Position numbers and translations under genes: made by a program. A stretch of DNA of 64,000 nt from contig NZ_CP009933.1 in assembly GCF_000968375.1 (NCBI RefSeq), positions 5,146,001 through 5,210,000 on the forward strand, read 5' to 3'. Below the pieces are notes generated by a model. That model was not told the origin of the DNA and did not search any database. It saw nothing but the letters and a program-made list of their open reading frames with translations. This stretch comes from Clostridium scatologenes. Lineage in GTDB: Bacteria > Bacillota > Clostridia > Clostridiales > Clostridiaceae. Numbering within the stretch: the stretch's first letter is position 1; each line of letters starts with the position of its first letter. Below are positions 51,912-60,098 of the stretch, piece by piece.

Positions 51912-53114
51912 ATGAAAAAATATTATAAAATTGTAGGATTAACTTTATCTATAGTACTGATTTCATTAAATTTTGTTGGATGCACGAATTTGCAAAGTAA
52001 AAATAATGATGAGATAACAGTTTGGTGTAATTTATCTAATTATGAAGTATTGCAAGTCGATGCTGTGGCACAAAAATGGGCAAAGGAAAATAAAAAGAAA
52101 GTTAAAGTATATTCAGATAAAGGTGATAATAGAGCATTTATAGCAGCAGCAAAAGCTAAAATGGAGCCAGATATTCAATTTGGAGTTTCGCATGATAAAA
52201 TGGATAAGTTAAACCATGAAAAACTTTTAGCAGAGCTTCCAAAAGGATTTTTAGATGAAAGTAAGTATACAAAATCATCTTTAAGCACAGTTACTTTTGA
52301 TAAAAAATTGTATGGTGTACCTATATCAGTAGAGACTTATGCATTGTATTATAATAAAGATAAAGTAAAAAAATTGCCTGAAACTCTAGAAGAATTGATT
52401 GCAGAAGGAAAAGAGTTAGGCTTCGAATATGATATAAATAATTTTTATTTAAGTTTCCCATTTATACAAGTCAATGGTGGGTATATATTTAAGAATAACA
52501 ATGGTAAATATGATATTAGAGATATAGGATTAAATAATGAAGGTGCTGTTAAAGGTTATTCTATAATTCAAGATATGGTGCAAAAATATAATTTGATGCC
52601 CAGTAATATTGATGGCATAACAGCAAGAAACAAATTTAAGGAAGGTAAAATAGCCTTTTATTTTAGTGCATCTTCAGATATAAGTGATATTAATACTTCT
52701 AATATTAATTATGCTGTAACGAAACTTCCTACTTACAATGGAAAACAAATGAATACTTTTGTTTCCTGTAAAGATGCTTTTGTAACAAGCAAAGCTAAGG
52801 ATAATAAAGAAGTATGGGATTTATTAAAATATTTAATAGAAAAAACGCCAGAACCACTATATAAAACAGTAGGTAGATTGCCTGCTTTAAATCTTGACAA
52901 TAGTATATCAGAAGTAAAGAATAACGATAAAGTGAAGATGTTTGTTAAACAGGCGGAATATGGTGAAGTGATACCAAATGTCACAGAAATACAAGCACTA
53001 CAAGATAGTAATAAAATTTTTACACTCCTTACATCAGGTAAAATATCGGCAAAAGAGTGTGGAAATGAGATAGAGAATAAAATAAAAAAATTTATAGAAA
53101 AAGAAAAACAATAA
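51912..53114 (+). CDS. Lipoprotein, family 1 extracellular solute-binding protein
   Basis: A 400-residue sugar-type (maltose/MalE-like) solute-binding lipoprotein. The signal peptide KKYYKIVGLTLSIVLISLNFVGC has the lipobox VGC, so cysteine 24 would be lipidated. The mature protein has EITVWCNLSNYEVLQVDAVAQKWAKENKKKVKVY and YGVPISVETYALYYNKDKVKKLPETLEELI, the classical hinge region of such proteins. There are no permease or ATPase genes next to it. The frame could start at ATG 51891; GAAAGGAA at 51897-51904 fits ATG 51912. It lies between the flippase and the uronic acid genes, which is unusual for this family. Confidence 0.88.
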   Translation: MKKYYKIVGLTLSIVLISLNFVGCTNLQSKNNDEITVWCNLSNYEVLQVDAVAQKWAKENKKKVKVYSDKGDNRAFIAAAKAKMEPDIQFGVSHDKMDKLNHEKLLAELPKGFLDESKYTKSSLSTVTFDKKLYGVPISVETYALYYNKDKVKKLPETLEELIAEGKELGFEYDINNFYLSFPFIQVNGGYIFKNNNGKYDIRDIGLNNEGAVKGYSIIQDMVQKYNLMPSNIDGITARNKFKEGKIAFYFSASSDISDINTSNINYAVTKLPTYNGKQMNTFVSCKDAFVTSKAKDNKEVWDLLKYLIEKTPEPLYKTVGRLPALNLDNSISEVKNNDKVKMFVKQAEYGEVIPNVTEIQALQDSNKIFTLLTSGKISAKECGNEIENKIKKFIEKEKQ

Positions 53115-53138
53115 TAAATTAAACACTACAAACAAAAG

Positions 53139-53167
53139 ATGACAAAAAAAAATTGATGTATTATAAT
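53139..53167 (+). promoter_or_regulatory. Promoter of the uronic-acid module (wbpA-like gene)
   Basis: ATGACA 53139-53144 and TATAAT 53162-53167, 17-base spacing; 58 bases before ATG 53226. Confidence 0.65.
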
Positions 53168-53225
53168 GTAAATTGTGTATGATATAAATTAGTGTAAATG
53201 GTGAATTTAATCTAGGAGGTAACAA

Positions 53226-54542
53226 ATGTCACAATTAAGAGATGAATTAATATTAAAATTAAAAAACAAAACAGCTAAACTTGGTGTTGTAGGATTAGGT
53301 TATGTAGGACTCCCTCTTGCAGTTGAAAAAGCTAAAGCTGGATATAATGTCATAGGATTTGATGTTCAAGATAAAAAAGTAGAAATGGTTAATAAAGGCG
53401 AAAACTATATAGGTGATATAGTAGATGCGGATTTGAAAAAACTAGTAGAAGATGGAAAGTTAAAAGCTACTACAGATTTCAGCTTTGTAAAAAATGTAGA
53501 TGCTGTTTCAATAGCAGTACCAACACCATTAGATTTATATAAACAGCCAGATTTATCTTATGTTGTAAATTCGGCTAAAAGTGTTGCAAAATATTTACAT
53601 AGAGGAATGCTTGTAGTTCTTGAAAGCACAACATATCCAGGAACTACTGATGAAGTGTTAAAACCAATTTTAGAAGAAAGTGGACTAAAGTGCGGAAAAG
53701 ATTTCTTTTTAGCATTTTCACCAGAGAGAGTTGATCCAGGTAATAAACAATATAAAACTAAAAATACTCCAAAGGTAGTTGGCGGTTGTACAGTAGAATG
53801 TACTGAAGTAGCAGCTACTCTTTATAGAAATGTTTTACAAGGAGAAGTTTTTACAGTATCTTCACCAGCTGTAGCTGAGATGGAGAAAATACTTGAAAAT
53901 ACTTTTAGAAATATAAATATAGGTCTTGCAAATGAAATGGCTATATTATGTAATAGAATGGGAATAGATATATGGGAAGTAATAGAGGCTGCTAAGACTA
54001 AGCCATATGGATTTATGGCATTTTATCCAGGTCCAGGACTTGGTGGTCACTGTATACCACTAGATCCATTTTATTTGTCATGGAAAGCTAAAGAATTTGA
54101 TTTCCATACTAAATTAATAGAAGCATCAGGAGATATAAATGATTCTATGCCAGCTTTTGTAGTGGATAATGCAATGAAGCTTTTAAATACTCAAAAGAAA
54201 GCAATGAATGGTGCTAATGTATTATTATTAGGTGTAGCATATAAAAATGATATTGATGATATGAGAGAATCACCAGCTCTTAAAGTTATAGAACACTTAG
54301 AAAAGAATGGTGCTAATGTAATGATAAATGATCCATATATTCCTAAATTTAAACATAATGGAAAAGAATATGTTTCAGTAGGTTGGGAAGAAGCAATAGA
54401 AACCGCTGATATTGTAATTATAACTACAAATCACAGTTGTTATGATTATGAAACAATAGTTGAAAAAGCTAAGTTGCTTTATGATACAAGAAATGCTACA
54501 AAAGATGTAAAGAATAATAGACAAAAAATTAATAAGCTATAA
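53226..54542 (+). CDS. UDP-N-acetylglucosamine 6-dehydrogenase (WbpA-like)
   Basis: A 438-residue nucleotide-sugar dehydrogenase that oxidises the C6 hydroxyl of UDP-GlcNAc to a uronic acid with two NAD+. The N-domain has LGVVGLGYVGLPLAVEKAKAGYNVIGFDV, the middle SPERVDPGNKQYKTKNTPKVVGG and EMEKILENTFRNINIGLANEMAILC, and the active-site cysteine in GPGLGGHCIPLDPFYLSWKA. The wording of these motifs fits the WbpA/WecC group rather than UDP-glucose dehydrogenase. TAGGAGG precedes ATG 53226. It is the first of four genes that match the Pseudomonas wbpA-wbpB-wbpD-wbpI set. A perfect 20-bp hairpin overlaps its stop codon. Confidence 0.93.
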   Translation: MSQLRDELILKLKNKTAKLGVVGLGYVGLPLAVEKAKAGYNVIGFDVQDKKVEMVNKGENYIGDIVDADLKKLVEDGKLKATTDFSFVKNVDAVSIAVPTPLDLYKQPDLSYVVNSAKSVAKYLHRGMLVVLESTTYPGTTDEVLKPILEESGLKCGKDFFLAFSPERVDPGNKQYKTKNTPKVVGGCTVECTEVAATLYRNVLQGEVFTVSSPAVAEMEKILENTFRNINIGLANEMAILCNRMGIDIWEVIEAAKTKPYGFMAFYPGPGLGGHCIPLDPFYLSWKAKEFDFHTKLIEASGDINDSMPAFVVDNAMKLLNTQKKAMNGANVLLLGVAYKNDIDDMRESPALKVIEHLEKNGANVMINDPYIPKFKHNGKEYVSVGWEEAIETADIVIITTNHSCYDYETIVEKAKLLYDTRNATKDVKNNRQKINKL

Positions 54543-54584
54543 ATAATATTTTCGGAAGGTAACAACCTTCCGAAAATATTATTT
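54541..54584 (+). terminator. Perfect hairpin after the wbpA-like gene
   Basis: A 20-bp perfect stem (54541-54560 with 54565-54584), loop of 4. The right arm ends in ATATTATTT rather than a clean T-run, so it may act as an attenuator, or as an RNA-stability hairpin, rather than a full stop. Confidence 0.7.
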
Positions 54585-54635
54585 AAGCGATAGTTTAAAT
54601 TATTAATGTAAATAAAAAATTAGGAGTGATGGAGT

Positions 54636-55745
54636 ATGAAAACAATGAAGTTTGCAATTATAGGATGTGGAAGAATATCGTATAAGCATGTAGAAGCATT
54701 AATTGCTAATAAAGAAGAAGCTATTTTAGTGGCTACTTGTGATATTATAAAAGAAAAGGCAGAAGAAAAAAAGCAAGAATATATAGCAAAGTCAGCAAAT
54801 GATGTTAAAGTATCTGTATATACAGATTATAAAGAAATGCTTGAAAAAGAAGAAATAGATGTAGTAACTGTAGCTACAGAAAGTGGATATCATCCAGAAA
54901 TAGTTATGTACTGTATGAATAAGAAGAAGCATGTTATAGTTGAAAAACCAATGGCTTTATCTATAGAAGATGCTGATAATATGATAAAATGTGCAAAAGA
55001 AAATAATGTTAAATTGTGTGTAAGTCACCAGAATAGATTTAATGTGCCAATACAACAATTAAGAAAAGCTGTAGAAGAAAATAGATTTGGTAGACTTGTT
55101 AATGGAACTGCAAGAATACTTTGGAATAGAAATATGGGATATTATACTCAAGCTCCATGGAGAGGTACATGGGAACTTGATGGTGGTACTTTAATGAATC
55201 AGTGTATACATAATATAGATCTATTGCAGTGGATGATGGGTGGAGAAATTGATACTGTATATGCACAGTGTGATACATTTTTAAGAGATATAGAAGCAGA
55301 GGATTTTGGAGCAATAATTATAAGATTTAAAAATGGAGCTATAGGAATAATAGAGGGAAGTGCTTGTGTATATCCAAAGAATTTGGAAGAAACTTTAAGT
55401 ATATTTGGAGAAAAAGGAACTGTAGCTATAGGTGGTCTTGCTGTAAATAAAATAGAAACTTGGAGATTTGAAGATAACAAAGATAATGAGGATGAAATAT
55501 TAAAAGCTCAAGGTGCTGATCCAGATTCTGTTTATGGATTTGGACATAATCCATTATTTAAAGACATGATAGATGCCATAAATAATGATAGGGATCCTCT
55601 TGTAAGTGGTGAAGAAGGTAAAAAGGGTATGTCTATAATTCTTGCTGCATATAAATCAAGACTTACAGGAATGCCTGTTAAATTCCCAATGGAAAGTTTT
55701 TCAACTATGGAAATGGTGAATGTGGAAAAACTACACAGAAAATAG
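54636..55745 (+). CDS. Gfo/Idh/MocA oxidoreductase (WbpB/WlbA-like)
   Basis: A 369-residue NAD-dependent oxidoreductase. Rossmann domain FAIIGCGRISYKHVEALI, then VVTVATESGYHPEIV and the active-site VIVEKPMALSIEDADNMI, with C-terminal domain NQCIHNIDLLQWMMGG (His and Asp of the catalytic site). In the UDP-ManNAc(3NAc)A pathway, WbpB oxidises C3 of UDP-GlcNAcA. The identity is inferred from the neighbours; Gfo/Idh proteins have many substrates. AGGAGTGA precedes ATG 54636. The acetyltransferase follows 22 bases later. Confidence 0.87.
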   Translation: MKTMKFAIIGCGRISYKHVEALIANKEEAILVATCDIIKEKAEEKKQEYIAKSANDVKVSVYTDYKEMLEKEEIDVVTVATESGYHPEIVMYCMNKKKHVIVEKPMALSIEDADNMIKCAKENNVKLCVSHQNRFNVPIQQLRKAVEENRFGRLVNGTARILWNRNMGYYTQAPWRGTWELDGGTLMNQCIHNIDLLQWMMGGEIDTVYAQCDTFLRDIEAEDFGAIIIRFKNGAIGIIEGSACVYPKNLEETLSIFGEKGTVAIGGLAVNKIETWRFEDNKDNEDEILKAQGADPDSVYGFGHNPLFKDMIDAINNDRDPLVSGEEGKKGMSIILAAYKSRLTGMPVKFPMESFSTMEMVNVEKLHRK

Positions 55746-55767
55746 TATTTTAGAATGGAGAATAAAA

Positions 55768-56511
55768 ATGGAAAACTATATATCAGATAAAGCTAAAATA
55801 GGTTCTAATGTGAACCTTGGTAGATTTGTAGTAATAGAAGATGACGTTATTTTGGGTGAAAACTGTATTATAGGGCATAATGTGATAATACATAAAGGTA
55901 GTAGGGTAGGAAATAATGTTAGAATAGATGATAATACAGTAGTAGGAAAACAACCTATGAGAGCCGTAAACAGTATATTTAAAGATGAAAAGGAGTTTCC
56001 AGGAGCGAAGATAGGAGAAGGATGCTTAATAGGAGCAGGAGTTATAGTTTACTGCGGATGTGAGATAGGAGAAAAAACTCTTATTGCAGACTTAGCTACT
56101 GTAAGAGAAAATGTAACTATAGGAAGCAAGACTATAATAGGAAGAGGAGTTGCTGTTGAAAACTTCTGTAAGGTTGGTTCGAATTGTAAATTAGAAACAA
56201 ATGTTTATTTAACAGCATATTCTGAAGTTGAAGATAATGTATTTATAGCACCTGGAGTAGTAACTTCAAATGACAACTTTGCAGCTCGTTCAAAGGAAAG
56301 ATACAATCATTTTAAGGGAGTTACTGTTAAGAAGGGTGGAAGGATTGGAGCCCAAGCTACAATATTGCCTGGAAAAATTATAAATGAAGATGCTTTTGTA
56401 GCTGCAGGAAGTGTAGTAACAAAAGATGTACAAAAGGAAATTATAGTGGCAGGAAATCCAGCTAAAGAGTTGAGAAAAGTGCCAGAAGATCAGCTACTTA
56501 AGAATCAATAA
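55768..56511 (+). CDS. Left-handed beta-helix N-acetyltransferase (WbpD-like)
   Basis: A 247-residue hexapeptide-repeat acetyltransferase. Nearly the whole chain is built of repeats of the form (I/V)GxN(V/C), for example IGSNVNLGRFVVIEDDVILGENCIIGHNVII, CLIGAGVIVYCGCEIGEKTLI, and GGRIGAQATILPGKIINEDAFVAAGSVVTKDV, with the SNDN-NFAARS loop in between. In the proposed pathway it acetylates the 3-amino group of UDP-GlcNAc(3NH2)A. The open frame starts upstream at 55720, inside wbpB-like; GGAG 55757-55760 fits ATG 55768. In Pseudomonas the aminotransferase gene wbpE lies between wbpB and wbpD; here it is missing. Confidence 0.85.
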   Translation: MENYISDKAKIGSNVNLGRFVVIEDDVILGENCIIGHNVIIHKGSRVGNNVRIDDNTVVGKQPMRAVNSIFKDEKEFPGAKIGEGCLIGAGVIVYCGCEIGEKTLIADLATVRENVTIGSKTIIGRGVAVENFCKVGSNCKLETNVYLTAYSEVEDNVFIAPGVVTSNDNFAARSKERYNHFKGVTVKKGGRIGAQATILPGKIINEDAFVAAGSVVTKDVQKEIIVAGNPAKELRKVPEDQLLKNQ

Positions 56512-56537
56512 ATAATGTATTATTAGGGAGGAAGCTT

Positions 56538-57590
56538 ATGAAGATATTAACTGTTGTTGGAGCAAGACCACAGTTTATAAAAGCTGCTGCTGTTTCAAAT
56601 ATTATAAGAAAAGAGCATCAAGAAGTACTTGTTCATACTGGACAACATTATGATGAAAATATGTCTAAAGTTTTTTTTGATGAACTAAAAATACCAAAGC
56701 CAGATTATAATTTAGAAGTTGGTTCTGGTAATCATGGACATCAAACAGGTACTATGCTTATTAAACTTGAAGAAATATATCAAAAAGAAAACCCCGACTT
56801 AGTATTAGTTTATGGCGATACTAACTCTACATTAGCAGGGGCACTATGTGCAAGTAAGCTTTTAATTCCAGTAGCACATATAGAAGCAGGACTTAGAAGT
56901 TTTAATAAGAATATGCCAGAAGAACAAAATAGAATATTAACGGATCATATTTCTAAATATTTATTTGTTCCTACAATATCAGCTGTAAATAACTTAAATA
57001 ATGAAGGAATTAAAAATAGTGTATATAATGTTGGTGATGTAATGTTTGATGCTGTTCTTAATTTTAAAAAATTAGCAAAGCAAAAAGATATAATTTTGGA
57101 TCAAATAGGTGTTGAAAAAGATAAATTTATTTTAACAACTATACATAGAGCAGAAAATACTAATGATATAAATAGACTTAAAAATATAGTTCAAGCTCTA
57201 AATGAATGTGGTAAGAATGTAGTATTACCTCTTCATCCTAGAACTAAAAAGTATATGTCTGATTATGGATTATCATTTAATAAAAATATAAAGGTTATAG
57301 AACCAATAGGATATTTAGAAATGATAAATCTTGAAATGAATTCCGAAAAAATAGTAACCGATAGTGGAGGAGTTCAAAAAGAAGCTTTCTTTATGAAAAA
57401 ACCATGCATAACAATGAGAGATGAAACAGAATGGGTTGAAACTGTTGAGAACGGATGGAATAGAGTTGTAGGAACGGATAAATCAAAGATATTAGATAAT
57501 ATTATAAATTTCTATCCTCAGAATCAGCAAGAGGAAATATTTGGAGATGGTCATGCGGCTGAAAAAATATTAGAGGTATTAAATTTATAA
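56538..57590 (+). CDS. UDP-N-acetylglucosamine 2-epimerase family (WecB/WbpI)
   Basis: A 350-residue non-hydrolysing 2-epimerase. Signature segments: ILTVVGARPQFIKAAAVSNI, VHTGQHYDENMS, VLVYGDTNSTLAGALCASKLLIPVAHIEAGLRSFN and MPEEQNRILTDHIS, and the C-terminal IVTDSGGVQKEAFFMKKPCITMRDETEW. Given the neighbours it more likely acts as WbpI on the diacetamido-uronic acid than as WecB on UDP-GlcNAc; this is inference. GGGAGGAAG precedes ATG 56538. A terminator follows. Confidence 0.92.
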   Translation: MKILTVVGARPQFIKAAAVSNIIRKEHQEVLVHTGQHYDENMSKVFFDELKIPKPDYNLEVGSGNHGHQTGTMLIKLEEIYQKENPDLVLVYGDTNSTLAGALCASKLLIPVAHIEAGLRSFNKNMPEEQNRILTDHISKYLFVPTISAVNNLNNEGIKNSVYNVGDVMFDAVLNFKKLAKQKDIILDQIGVEKDKFILTTIHRAENTNDINRLKNIVQALNECGKNVVLPLHPRTKKYMSDYGLSFNKNIKVIEPIGYLEMINLEMNSEKIVTDSGGVQKEAFFMKKPCITMRDETEWVETVENGWNRVVGTDKSKILDNIINFYPQNQQEEIFGDGHAAEKILEVLNL

Positions 57591-57613
57591 TTTTGAAATA
57601 AGGTATTTATTAT

Positions 57614-57665
57614 CACAAAAACAGAAACTTTAAAATTAGGGTTTTGTTTTTGTGTTTATTTTTAA
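57614..57665 (+). terminator. Terminator after the 2-epimerase
   Basis: Stem CACAAAAACAGAAAC (57614-57628) with GTTTTGTTTTTGTG (57641-57654), followed by TTTATTTTTAAT. Confidence 0.72.
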
Positions 57666-57692
57666 TATAAATTGTTTGAGAGGAGAAATATA

Positions 57693-58952
57693 GTGTTTTT
57701 AGATACAATATTATATTATTTAATAGGAGCGTATATAGTACTTTTACCACTTTTATCAAATAAGGTAAAGGTGTTTGGAAAGTCAATTCCGCCAGCAGAT
57801 ACAATTTTAGCTATGATATTATTAGTATATATGTTTAAATTATTTTTAAATAGGCAAAGTAGAAAAAGATTTATTATGGGAATAAAGGATTTTTTTACAA
57901 ATTATTTGACTATATTCATGTGTATATTAGCTTTCATAATGTTTGTTTCTGTAAGTTATGCTGTAGATAAAGGATTAGCATTAAGTGAAACAATTAGGTT
58001 TGTAGCATACATAGCTATATTTTTTATAATAAAATATGAGAATCATAGTAAAAAATGTTTAAAATTTTTTATGAATTCATATATAATTAGTGTTTTAATA
58101 ACTTCGTTGTTTGGTATTTATCAATACTTCACAGGTTTTGCATTAGATAAAAGATTTATGGAAAATTACGGATATGCAAAAATTAAAATAGCGGCTAATA
58201 TGAATAATCCTAATAATTTAGGTGCTTTTCTTATATTAGCTATATTTCCAATATTAATGGTAGCTATATATGAAAAAAATAAGTTGAAAAAGACATCATA
58301 TATAAGTTTAGTAATATTAATGTTGGTTAATATTGTTCTTACTGGTTCTCGAAACGCAATAGTTGGAATTATTGTTGGTGTCATTGTTCTTGCTGTTTTA
58401 TACAGCTTTAGATTATTTATTCTTTTAGGATTCTTAGGTGTTATAGCTTTATTTGTACCTCAAGTTAGAGAAAGACTACTAGCAATAACAGATAAAACAC
58501 AGAATCAATCAAGAACCTATTTATGGGAAATAGCTAAAAAGATGATAAAAGACCACCCTTTGTTTGGAGTTGGAAATGGAAATTATGTAAGTTTACACGA
58601 TAAGTATACAGAAATATATCCTCAATTTAAATTTTATGAAGATATTAAGCCTTGCCATAATTCTTACTTAAAAATAGAAAGTGAACTTGGAATAATTGGA
58701 GGAATTTCTTTTTTAGGCATTTTAATAACTTCATTATTAAGAGTTAAAAAGTTTATTACCAATGTTAAAGATGAATATTTTAAATTTTTTTATACAGGTT
58801 TTTTAGCATCTATGATAGCCTTTTATGTTATGAATTTAGTTGATAATTTATTTTTTGTACCGAAAACTACAGCTTATTTTTGGATATTGTTAGCGATATG
58901 TGAAGCAGGAATATTTCATATGGAACATAATGATAATACGATTAATATTTAA
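57693..58952 (+). CDS. O-antigen ligase/polymerase-like membrane protein
   Basis: A 419-residue protein with about eleven to twelve hydrophobic segments and the O-antigen ligase (Wzy_C) domain. Visible: the segment ALSETIRFVAYIAIFF, GIYQYFTGFALDKRFM, NPNNLGAFLILAIFPI, TGSRNAIVGIIVGV, and the long external loop with ITDKTQNQSRTYLWEIAKKMIKDHPLFGVGNGNYVSLH and CHNSYLKIESELGIIGG, whose R and H residues are characteristic. It joins or polymerises the glycan outside the membrane. AGGAG 57681-57685 fits GTG 57693; the TTG at 57672 lacks a ribosome binding site. Confidence 0.88.
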   Translation: MFLDTILYYLIGAYIVLLPLLSNKVKVFGKSIPPADTILAMILLVYMFKLFLNRQSRKRFIMGIKDFFTNYLTIFMCILAFIMFVSVSYAVDKGLALSETIRFVAYIAIFFIIKYENHSKKCLKFFMNSYIISVLITSLFGIYQYFTGFALDKRFMENYGYAKIKIAANMNNPNNLGAFLILAIFPILMVAIYEKNKLKKTSYISLVILMLVNIVLTGSRNAIVGIIVGVIVLAVLYSFRLFILLGFLGVIALFVPQVRERLLAITDKTQNQSRTYLWEIAKKMIKDHPLFGVGNGNYVSLHDKYTEIYPQFKFYEDIKPCHNSYLKIESELGIIGGISFLGILITSLLRVKKFITNVKDEYFKFFYTGFLASMIAFYVMNLVDNLFFVPKTTAYFWILLAICEAGIFHMEHNDNTINI

Positions 58953-58970
58953 TTATTGGAGGTGAGCATA

Positions 58971-60098
58971 ATTAAAGTACTTCAAATAATATCTGGTAAT
59001 GACAGTGGTGGTGGTGGAAATCACGTTTTAAATTTGAGTTTTTATTCTAAAGATAAGTTTAAGTGTATTATAGGAACTATAGGTGATGGTTATGTATATG
59101 AAAATGCAAAGAAATTAGGCATAGATGTAGTTAATTTTACAAGCAAATCTGCTTATGATGGAACAATAATAAAATATGTTAAGGAAAACAATATAGATAT
59201 AATAAATTTTCATGGAGCAAAAGCTTTTTTTATGCATTACTTTTTAAAAAGTAAACTTTTGATTCCATGTACTGCAACTGTTCATAGTGATTATAAAAAG
59301 GATTTTATAAATAGTAAGATTAAACACATATTTTTTACACCTTTAAGTATTATGGGACTTAAGAGTTTTAATTATTATATATGTGTATCTAAATATATTA
59401 GTAATCTACTTGAAAAAGACAATTTTACTGGTAAAAAGTTTGTAGTTAATAATGGAATAGATTTTGAGAATATAAAAGTTACTGAAAATAGATCTATCAT
59501 AAGAGAAAAATACAATATAGGTGAAAAAAGTTTTGTTTATGTTAATGTTGCAAGAATGCATCCAATTAAAAATCATTTAAATCTTATTGAAGCTTTTAAT
59601 AAATTAAAGACAGAAATAAATGATGTAAAACTTATATTAGTAGGAGATGGTGTTTTACAAGACATTATTAAGGAAAAAGTTAAGACTTTAAAGTTAGATA
59701 ATTATGTTAAGTTCACAGGTTTTTCTTCTAATGCAATAAATTTTGTGAATGCATCTGATATAAGTATTTTAACTTCCTTTAGTGAAGGTGGTTCACCACC
59801 TTTAGTAGTATTAGAAAGTGGAGCAGTAAAAAAAGCATTTATATGTTCCGATATAGGAGATATAAAAGAAACTATAAATGAAGAAAGAGGATTTTTAGTA
59901 GATCCTAATTCTGTTGAAGACATATATAGGAAAATGAAAGAGGCTTATGAAAATAAGGAAAAATTAAATGCTATGGGAGAATGTCTATACAATTTTATTA
60001 AGGATAAATATTCTATTAATAGATTTTGCGATAAATATTACAAAGCTTATGAAGAAATGCTTAGGATAAATAGTTGGAGTGAAAATAATGGCAAGTAA
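58971..60098 (+). CDS. Glycosyltransferase GT4 family with apparent ATT start codon
   Basis: A 375-residue GT-B transferase. N-terminus KVLQIISGNDSGGGGNHVLNL is the standard opening of this GT4 subgroup, then HSDYKKDFI, VSKYISNLL, FVVNNGIDFENI, VNVARMHPIKNHLNLIEAF, LILVGDGVLQD and SILTSFSEGGSPPLVVLESGAVKKAFI with the EX7E motif. The open frame formally starts at TTG 58956, but GGAGGTGA (58958-58965) lies within those codons. The only starts at a proper distance behind this ribosome binding site are ATA 58968 and ATT 58971; relatives begin M-KVLQ, so ATT is favoured. Its end overlaps the flippase gene by 11 bases. Confidence 0.85.
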   Translation: MKVLQIISGNDSGGGGNHVLNLSFYSKDKFKCIIGTIGDGYVYENAKKLGIDVVNFTSKSAYDGTIIKYVKENNIDIINFHGAKAFFMHYFLKSKLLIPCTATVHSDYKKDFINSKIKHIFFTPLSIMGLKSFNYYICVSKYISNLLEKDNFTGKKFVVNNGIDFENIKVTENRSIIREKYNIGEKSFVYVNVARMHPIKNHLNLIEAFNKLKTEINDVKLILVGDGVLQDIIKEKVKTLKLDNYVKFTGFSSNAINFVNASDISILTSFSEGGSPPLVVLESGAVKKAFICSDIGDIKETINEERGFLVDPNSVEDIYRKMKEAYENKEKLNAMGECLYNFIKDKYSINRFCDKYYKAYEEMLRINSWSENNGK

